Of a stretch of DNA of 64,000 bases, positions 58,188-64,000 are shown piece by piece; within the stretch, counting starts at the first letter, position 1; the number at the start of each line of letters is the position of its first letter. The translations under genes were made by a program, and so were the position numbers. Source of the stretch: Bryopsis sp. KO-2023. Taxonomy: Eukaryota; Chlorophyta; Ulvophyceae; Bryopsidales; Bryopsidaceae. The DNA lies in assembly GCA_030272585.1 (NCBI GenBank), contig BSYQ01000004.1:5952001-6016000 (forward strand), read 5' to 3'. The notes beneath the pieces are model-generated. The model was not told the DNA's origin, ran no database searches, and was given only the letters and a program-made list of their open reading frames with translations.

Positions 58188-61100
58188 TGGTTTCGGAGCC
58201 AAGTCGCCACTGGGCGACCGCTCTATTTGTGCTCTGCACACTTTTATCTTTCGAACCAGCGAAAGCAATTTGGCCGTTCGGATCTGGGACAAAGCCGGCG
58301 GCCGCTGAGACAAAAGAACTTTTGGAGGCATATCGGGAACTCGCGAGGATGAACTTACAACACCGACAGAACGAAAGGGTCTGGGAAAAGGAAAGGTTGA
58401 CTTGGGAACGCGAGAGGAAGCGACTTCAGAATGCGCTCAGGGCAGCCCAAAGTGGGAACGAAGATCTACCGACTACGGAGGTCGACGAAAGCGCAGAAAC
58501 GAAAACGGAGCCTGAAAAAGTTGCGACAGCAACTTCCAGCGACCTAGTGGAGACACTAGATGAAGTTGGGATGGTGGATCTGGAGGTTGATGGTGACGGC
58601 GGACACGAAAAGGGAAAAGAGGAACACTCAAAAGGCTTTGACGAAACTCCGTCGGCGTCGGGACAGACCCAAGAGGTGTCCAGCGTCGGCGGCGGTGACT
58701 TCGGCGGAGGAATGGCCACGGGGACTTTACTCGCTTTTGTAACCGGAGTGGCGTGGACGTGTTGGAGTCGTTGGTCAGGGCGTCGCCATGGGATTGGGAA
58801 TAGGAGACGAGGCACGGGGGTTCGAACCCAGCTGCCGTCGTTTGCAAAATATGCTTCGACTTTGAAGTCATGGAACAGTCGGATTCAAGAGCGGGTGATG
58901 CGGGACCTCGAAACAACGGTAGAGGATATTCCCGCTCGAATTCGATTGCTGTGGTCCATGTTTGATCAGGGGACTGAATTTGGAGGTATAATGTTGGATT
59001 CGATCAAAACAAAAATCGATCAATATACGGGTTCGAAACCGCTACCTCCCGATGGCGAATCGGAGATCGCCGGGCTATTGATCCACCTCGACGAGTTATG
59101 GGACGATATCAGAGCGCTCCTCGATGACTTTGTGCTCGATGACTTTGAGCCCCATATCCTAGAGAGGCTCAAAAGCTTAAAGAAGGGCGGAGGAGAGAAC
59201 TGGATCGAGTTCCTCTCCAGATTCTATTTAACTTATCGCCAAAAGAGTGAGGGGGTTGAGGAAGCTGCAGCGGTAAAGATCTTCCACGGGCGATTACCGA
59301 GCCACCTCGTCGAGAAGATCCTCGAGGGAGTCAATGATCCCAGCGAAGTTACTTTTGACACTCTGCGAGTCTTTTTTAAGAAGCGAGGTCAGATTGAGTC
59401 ATATCAAGGAATGCTTACGCAACCAGCGCTGCCTCCAGCGACGACATCGAAGGACAACAGCCGTCGTCAGATGCCTTCGCGAAAGCCGCCACCACAATGC
59501 AGTTACTGCGGAAAAAGTGGTCACGGAAGGGAGGAATGTTACAAACGGCGCGCTAATGAGGCGAAAAAGAGTGGATCCAGAGGAGATTATCGACAGGCGC
59601 AAACACATGCGATTACTGCGGACAGGGAGGATTCATTTGGGATCCCAGTGACATCCGACTTCGAAAATATGTCGCTGATGGCTCCCACTGCTCAGGAACC
59701 GTATTCGCTGCAGTGCGCTGCGATCATCGATACTGGTATCGGCAAAAAGCAGCTCTTTGCCTCAGTTCAAATTCAAGACAAAACAGAACATGTTTTAATC
59801 GATCCCGGAAGTGAGATCAATCTCGTTCCAGTTTCCTACTGCAAACGTTGGGGTTTGACGGTCACAGAGATGGTGGCGCCCGTTGCAGTCATGGGGTTTA
59901 ACTCGACTAAAGAGAGTTTGGTGGGATCGGTAAATCTGACGGTTACGCTGGGATCGATTTCGAAAAACATCACTTTCTATTTGGCTGCTGCAAATAGGCG
60001 ACTTATTTTGGGTTTGCCGGCTTTGAATGCTTTTGACGTGAGTGTCGATTGTGGTATTGGACAGCTCCGCCTTCCGGGAGGGAAACACGTACACTGCCAT
60101 GCAGTGGAGGCGACGTCGCCAGATCGCACGAACGTCAAGTTTAGCAAAAAGGAGGGAACGGTGAGCAGGATGCGCGCCCGACATGGACGTTGGGAAGTCC
60201 CACTGGGACGGCCACTCGTTTTAGGGCCTGGGGAAACTAAATCGGTCATTCTGCCTTTTACTGCCGAAGGGTCAGGGATCATGGGTGTAATTCCCATTTG
60301 TCAGATCCCCAAGATTTTTGCAGCACCCAGTCTGGGATCGAAGGGACAACTAAAAATCCAGTTTTTTAATTCTGGATCCGAGAGTAAATTATTGTCCCAA
60401 AAAATGACACCAGTGGGCATTCTGGTGGACCCAAACTGTCGAATCGACTGGGCTGTTGATGGTTTTGCTGCAGGTCCGGCTACCTTGGTTGAAAAGATCA
60501 GCACATCAGATGCAATAAGGGGCAAATCAGTGGATCCATTGCACCCTGGGCTAGGGGGATCCACAGAATCGGTTTCCCGAGCGGAGTTTTCAGAGGGAAG
60601 CGAGAGTTTCAAATTACGTTTGGGTTTAAAAAAAAGGGGAGAAAAAAAACGATTGGAAACGATTTCAGAGGGGTTTTGTTGGCCCAAATCAGAGGAGGTT
60701 AATGCAGGCAAGGAGTTGGAGGACAAATCTGGATGTAAAAAACACATTCATTCGGTAGTGGAACAGCCAACAGTAGAGTCTCCCACAGCCCCCAAACTGA
60801 CACGACCTTCAGCAAAAATGGCGTACTGGCTGGGTCTTTTCCCGACTTTATTTTCGATCGCGGAAAGTTTCGGACAAACCGATTACTTAAAGTCGATACA
60901 GGTCTGTCACAGAGAGATAGCGTGGAAGGTTGACGTGGATAAGATACCGCTAATGAACTCGGGAAAGGTGTACAACGTTGGGGATGTGACGGAATCGGAG
61001 ATGCGACGATTTGTGGACGACTTGACGACTTCTGGAGTCGTCGAGCCGATGCATCCTTCGGAAAAGGGTTTTTTTAGCCCGGTAATGTTCTTAAGGAAAC

Positions 61101-61384
61101 CGGATGGGGTGCGGGTTCGCAAAGTCGTGGACTTCCGCCTGCTAAACGCGTATTCGGAGGTATGGCGCACCCCGTTTCGAGGAGTAATACCGACGCTGCG
61201 ACGGATTCCAGGGAACTGGGATCGATTCACGATACTCGATCTAACTCACGGTTTTTATCACGTGCCAGTCTGTGAACGTTTACAGCCACTCTTCGGGTTT
61301 GAAGTCCTTGGCAGAAGATATAAGTATCGAACCTTACCGCAAGGATGGTCCAGTTCAGCGGCGATGTTCCATTCGCAAATTTAA
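58187..61384 (+). CDS. Gag, protease and N-terminal part of reverse transcriptase
   Basis: An ATG formed by the last LTR base and the start of the primer-binding site opens a 1,065-codon frame. Residues 9-27 form a hydrophobic, signal-peptide-like segment (ATALFVLCTLLSF), followed by a coiled coil, an acidic stretch and a second hydrophobic segment (about 176-194). A Gag-type helical region comes next, then a zinc knuckle CSYCGKSGHGREEC (C-X2-C-X4-H-X4-C). The retropepsin has VLIDPGSEINLV (DPG instead of DTG/DSG) and LILGLPAL. Reverse transcriptase begins with VVEPMHPSEKGFFSPVMFLR and has the first catalytic aspartate in FTILDLTHGF and LPQGWSSSAAMF. It ends at TAA before the YVDD motif, so the product alone cannot be active. 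Confidence 0.9.
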   Translation: MVSEPSRHWATALFVLCTLLSFEPAKAIWPFGSGTKPAAAETKELLEAYRELARMNLQHRQNERVWEKERLTWERERKRLQNALRAAQSGNEDLPTTEVDESAETKTEPEKVATATSSDLVETLDEVGMVDLEVDGDGGHEKGKEEHSKGFDETPSASGQTQEVSSVGGGDFGGGMATGTLLAFVTGVAWTCWSRWSGRRHGIGNRRRGTGVRTQLPSFAKYASTLKSWNSRIQERVMRDLETTVEDIPARIRLLWSMFDQGTEFGGIMLDSIKTKIDQYTGSKPLPPDGESEIAGLLIHLDELWDDIRALLDDFVLDDFEPHILERLKSLKKGGGENWIEFLSRFYLTYRQKSEGVEEAAAVKIFHGRLPSHLVEKILEGVNDPSEVTFDTLRVFFKKRGQIESYQGMLTQPALPPATTSKDNSRRQMPSRKPPPQCSYCGKSGHGREECYKRRANEAKKSGSRGDYRQAQTHAITADREDSFGIPVTSDFENMSLMAPTAQEPYSLQCAAIIDTGIGKKQLFASVQIQDKTEHVLIDPGSEINLVPVSYCKRWGLTVTEMVAPVAVMGFNSTKESLVGSVNLTVTLGSISKNITFYLAAANRRLILGLPALNAFDVSVDCGIGQLRLPGGKHVHCHAVEATSPDRTNVKFSKKEGTVSRMRARHGRWEVPLGRPLVLGPGETKSVILPFTAEGSGIMGVIPICQIPKIFAAPSLGSKGQLKIQFFNSGSESKLLSQKMTPVGILVDPNCRIDWAVDGFAAGPATLVEKISTSDAIRGKSVDPLHPGLGGSTESVSRAEFSEGSESFKLRLGLKKRGEKKRLETISEGFCWPKSEEVNAGKELEDKSGCKKHIHSVVEQPTVESPTAPKLTRPSAKMAYWLGLFPTLFSIAESFGQTDYLKSIQVCHREIAWKVDVDKIPLMNSGKVYNVGDVTESEMRRFVDDLTTSGVVEPMHPSEKGFFSPVMFLRKPDGVRVRKVVDFRLLNAYSEVWRTPFRGVIPTLRRIPGNWDRFTILDLTHGFYHVPVCERLQPLFGFEVLGRRYKYRTLPQGWSSSAAMFHSQI
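58188..58200 (+). other. Primer-binding site, initiator tRNA-Met type
   Basis: TGGTTTCGGAGCC starts right after the LTR and differs at two bases from TGGTATCAGAGCC, the site complementary to the 3' end of initiator tRNA-Met that many plant LTR elements use. Confidence 0.75.
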
Positions 61385-63232
61385 TCCAGTCTCGCCGACA
61401 CCCCAGGGATTCCGTACGTCGACGACATTATAGTCGGCGGAAATGGCCAGAAAGAGCATGACGACAACTTACAGGCGGTGTTAGCGAGACTGGAGTCGAT
61501 GGGGATGCATCTGAACGCCGACAAAATTCAACTGTCACAAGAAAGAGTGACATTTCTGGGGTATGATGTGTCGAAAGGACGAATCGGACTGGGATCGTAT
61601 ATCGAAAAACAAAAGGGACAGTTACCCGAGGGAGTCACTATGCGGGAAATCCGAAAGATTTTGGGGATATTTAATATCTGTCGGATTACATGTCCCGGGC
61701 TGGCTGAGCTTGTACGACCTCTACAGGAAATCATGAATCAGAAGATTCCTACTGAGTTGGGAAAACTTCAACAACTGGTGAAGGACATTTGGGGAGAGGT
61801 TATCAAAAGGCAAGTTGACATTTGGTTGGAATCAGAAGAAGAGGAGTTGGAATTGATGATCGACTGGAGCGAAACTGGTTATGGGTATGGTTTATTTTCT
61901 GGACCATACAAAAAAGGACATTTGATAGGATTAAATTCCATCTCCAGAAGTGGACAGATGACCAGCAGTTTTTTGGGTGAATTGCAGGGTTTATCCTGGG
62001 CACTCAAAAGCATCAAGGAATTGGCTGCTGGAAGAAAGGTAACTGTCTGGACAGACAGTGAAAGTATTTTCAAAAGATTGAACGGAGGGGTGAAACAGGG
62101 GGAAATTACTGACGTTCGAGTCAGCCGAATTTTGGGATGGATCTGGGAAAACTATCCCTCGAGTAGGCTGACTGTGAAGTTCATCCCAGGACAGTATAAT
62201 GATCTGGCCGATGTCCTGTCAAGGTGGCAGAAACCGATTACAGCGAAAGTCGGATCTACACAACTGGGTGAAAGGAGGAGTGCGATTGTTGACCTTCATC
62301 GTGAAGGACACTGGGGATCCAAGAAGTTGTTGGCGATCGCGAGGGAGCGGGGTCTCGATTTCGGTTTGGAGGAACTGCAGGACGAGGTAATGCGCTGCAG
62401 GGTCTGTAATCGTTTTGGACCCCCTAAATCAAAGAGCAGGATCGGAAGTTTCGAAATACCTGGAACGGTAGGAGAACATTTGAGCGTCGATTTTCTGGGA
62501 CCACTCAGGGGAGTTGGCGACAAGAAGAAATATATCTTTTGTGTTGTCGATCGACTGAGTCGATTAGGTGGAGCATGGGTTGTCGACAAGGCGAATACAG
62601 AGAGTGTTCTTCAGGGATTAGATGCATGGATTAAACGCCAAGGCATCGTGCCGAAGAGGATTCTGAGTGACGGAGCGACATACTTTATGTCGCAAGGGAT
62701 GTATGAGTGGGGAAAGAAAAAGGGTGTCGAGATTCAGCATATTCCTGCTCACAGCCATCGCAGCAATGGGTTGGTGGAGCGCTATAACCAATCGATCATC
62801 AGTCGATTGCGTCGCCTTTGGAATGAGCGAGGAGGAGAGTGGGAGCGGCATGTGACCACTGCAGTGGAATGGATCAATTCGGCGCCACACACAGCATTGG
62901 GGCGAACACCACTGGAAGTCTGGAACGGAGACGAGTCGGTTTTGAACGACGTCAGAGAACGGCTGACCAAGATTGATGAAAAAATAAACAAGAACCGAAA
63001 AGAATGGGCCCACCGATTTTATCGAGGTCAGTACGTTTACGTTTGGGACGCTGTGCGTGATGGCAGGTTGGATAAAAAATTAGAAAATCAATGGAAGGGG
63101 CCATATACACTGACAGAGCAGATTTCCACACATCTGTGGAGGGTGTCAGCTGTGAATGGTCCAAAAGGAAAGCAAAGGGGAAGGAAGGCACGAATGGTCA
63201 TACACACTGACCATTTGAAGCCGTACTACTGA
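61385..63232 (+). CDS. C-terminal reverse transcriptase, RNase H and integrase
   Basis: Continues in the same frame directly after the TAA and ends at the TGA before the right LTR (615 codons). YVDD (two catalytic aspartates) comes within the first 15 codons, then FLGYDVSKGRI. RNase H has IDWSETGYGYGLF, the glutamate in GELQGLSWAL, WTDSESIF and DLADVLSR, so all four acidic residues are present. Integrase has the zinc-binding HREGH and CRVC pair, then the D,D-35-E triad in LSVDFLGPL, LSDGATYF and NGLVERYNQ, and a C-terminal WKGPYTL module. The downstream ATG at 61478 lies past YVDD, so separate translation would give no intact reverse transcriptase. Confidence 0.9.
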   Translation, partial: SSLADTPGIPYVDDIIVGGNGQKEHDDNLQAVLARLESMGMHLNADKIQLSQERVTFLGYDVSKGRIGLGSYIEKQKGQLPEGVTMREIRKILGIFNICRITCPGLAELVRPLQEIMNQKIPTELGKLQQLVKDIWGEVIKRQVDIWLESEEEELELMIDWSETGYGYGLFSGPYKKGHLIGLNSISRSGQMTSSFLGELQGLSWALKSIKELAAGRKVTVWTDSESIFKRLNGGVKQGEITDVRVSRILGWIWENYPSSRLTVKFIPGQYNDLADVLSRWQKPITAKVGSTQLGERRSAIVDLHREGHWGSKKLLAIARERGLDFGLEELQDEVMRCRVCNRFGPPKSKSRIGSFEIPGTVGEHLSVDFLGPLRGVGDKKKYIFCVVDRLSRLGGAWVVDKANTESVLQGLDAWIKRQGIVPKRILSDGATYFMSQGMYEWGKKKGVEIQHIPAHSHRSNGLVERYNQSIISRLRRLWNERGGEWERHVTTAVEWINSAPHTALGRTPLEVWNGDESVLNDVRERLTKIDEKINKNRKEWAHRFYRGQYVYVWDAVRDGRLDKKLENQWKGPYTLTEQISTHLWRVSAVNGPKGKQRGRKARMVIHTDHLKPYY

Positions 63233-63242
63233 AAGAGTTCAG

Positions 63243-63268
63243 TAAGAGGAGAAATTCGCAGAGAAGCG
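63243..63268 (+). other. Probable polypurine tract
   Basis: The 26 bases before the right LTR are mostly purines (AAGAGGAGAAA and GCAGAGAAG), in the position of a plus-strand primer. The tract is interrupted by a few pyrimidines. Confidence 0.4.
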
Positions 63269-63458
63269 TGTTGGGCTAAGGATTCTGAAAGGCTAGGGGG
63301 TACAGTCAGTTTAAGTGAATGTGGTGGGTTGAATCATGTTTGTAGCTGGTGGTCATGGTCTAGTCATGGGGAATCGGGAAGGATAAGGTGGCGTCTGTGA
63401 GAGGGAAAACTGACTCTTGTAAAAGTTTGGAAGCAACTTTGTGTGCGAGAGTCTTACA
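63269..63458 (+). repeat. Right LTR (190 bp)
   Basis: Same length and, by eye, same sequence as the left LTR; followed by the CCGG target duplication. Confidence 0.95.
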
Positions 63459-64000
63459 CCGGTCTGGTGTCGTGCCATGTGAAGCTGTAAGATCCAAACC
63501 AACAAGACAGCAAGAAGACTCCACAAAAGATAATGGGTGGTGGGGGGGCAACAGGAAACCTGTTGAGTGTGATCTTTACTGTGTTGGGCACCAACTCTAG
63601 CAAGCCAAGCGTAAAAGTAAGAAGCAAAGCCTTTTTCTTTGTTATCATTCATTTTTTCTTGCTTTAAAGAGGGATAATTGCATTGAATAGTTACTCGTTT
63701 GAGCTCCATTTATCCCAATATCCTGAAGGAAGAGTGCCAGTTCAGGTGATTGCGAATTTCCTCAGCAACACAGAAAACTGTTGAAAAATTCCTTTTCGTT
63801 AGAGTTTTGAGTGGAGTCACCCTTTCCAATGAGAGATGCTCATGGGACTGTTCCGTTTTGTTCTCTTTCATTTTCACTTCCTCGTGAATTATAGCTGCAA
63901 CTTTCTTTTTCTCCCAGTAATATGCTCTTGAAACACTGTGGATTTTACAATACATAATGCTCTTTCAAAAGTTTGATTTCTTTGAGGCCATATTTCTCAA
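63459..64000. other. Right flank, no gene recognised
   Basis: Starts with the second CCGG. A minus-strand frame of 81 codons (63,710-63,955) continues toward the window edge region but matches nothing I know. GAAGCTGTAAGATCC near 63,481-63,495 resembles a splice donor. Confidence 0.35.

Larger units (their letters stand above)
57998..63458 (+). mobile_element. Ty3/gypsy LTR retrotransposon, 5,461 bp
   Basis: Two 190-bp LTRs starting TG and ending CA enclose a primer-binding site and one long gag-pol reading frame with the order Gag, protease, reverse transcriptase, RNase H, integrase, which defines the Ty3/gypsy class. By eye the two LTRs are identical, so insertion is recent. A single TAA at 61382-61384 interrupts reverse transcriptase; otherwise the frame is open from 58187 to 63232. 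No chromodomain or envelope gene is seen. Confidence 0.95.

Noticed and set aside
58811-58835. GGTTCGAACCC resembling a tRNA T-loop
   Set aside because: It sits within the Gag coding frame with no acceptor, D or anticodon arm around it.

Overview
This window is nuclear DNA from a photosynthetic, flagellate eukaryote. Genes are split by many short GT-AG introns full of poly-T, poly-A and poly-G/C runs, and the intergenic DNA is AT-rich and low in complexity. The first gene is a plastid-targeted geranylgeranyl reductase whose predicted transit peptide has no signal peptide and carries a phenylalanine at residue 5, as in primary plastids of the glaucophyte/red type. A kinesin-9 gene implies a cilium. 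A CCCH protein has the exact zinc spacing of the plant arginine-rich TZF family, and the two U-box proteins have a plant-PUB-like N-terminus. A glaucophyte or other archaeplastid alga fits best, but I cannot fix the lineage from sequence alone.

Layout: 0-0.65 kb, 5' end of CHLP (minus). 2.2-2.7 kb, a tRNA-like relic and a 119-bp tandem repeat. 3.3-4.8 kb, an unrecognised multi-exon gene (minus). 5.1-5.7 kb, an alanine-rich gene interrupted by a perfect 26-bp palindrome. 7.2-7.8 kb, a GC-rich MITE-like element with a 9-bp target duplication. 11.2-19.3 kb, U-box/ankyrin gene A (minus). 20.6-21.7 kb, ribosomal protein eL29 (minus). 22.5-24.9 kb, an intronless fusion of a triose-phosphate/PEP-translocator-type transporter with an ExoV/pyruvyltransferase-fold domain. 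26.1-27.2 kb, an intronless GDP-mannose-type transporter. 28.4-32.9 kb, kinesin-9 (11 exons). 33.1-34.5 kb, a pseudokinase (minus), divergent from a paralogous apparently active TKL-type kinase at 35.1-37.9 kb. 42.2-50.7 kb, U-box/ankyrin gene B (minus, 18 exons), a paralogue of gene A. 53.0-55.3 kb, the TZF protein. 58.0-63.5 kb, a Ty3/gypsy LTR retrotransposon with identical LTRs but an in-frame stop inside reverse transcriptase.

Two themes stand out. Two local duplications are preserved exon by exon (U-box/ankyrin A and B; kinase and pseudokinase). Two adjacent same-strand intronless transporter genes point to endomembrane glycan synthesis. The transporter/pyruvyltransferase-fold fusion is the strongest candidate for something undescribed: the transporter family includes PEP carriers, PEP is the donor of pyruvyltransferases, and an extra membrane helix would place the second domain in the lumen. 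However, the usual catalytic motifs of the second domain are altered.

Splice sites were assigned by eye from GT/AG signals, reading phase and protein-family continuity. They agree in phase throughout the kinesin, kinase, U-box B, TZF and eL29 genes. They are less certain at the 5' ends of gene A, the pseudokinase and the unrecognised genes.
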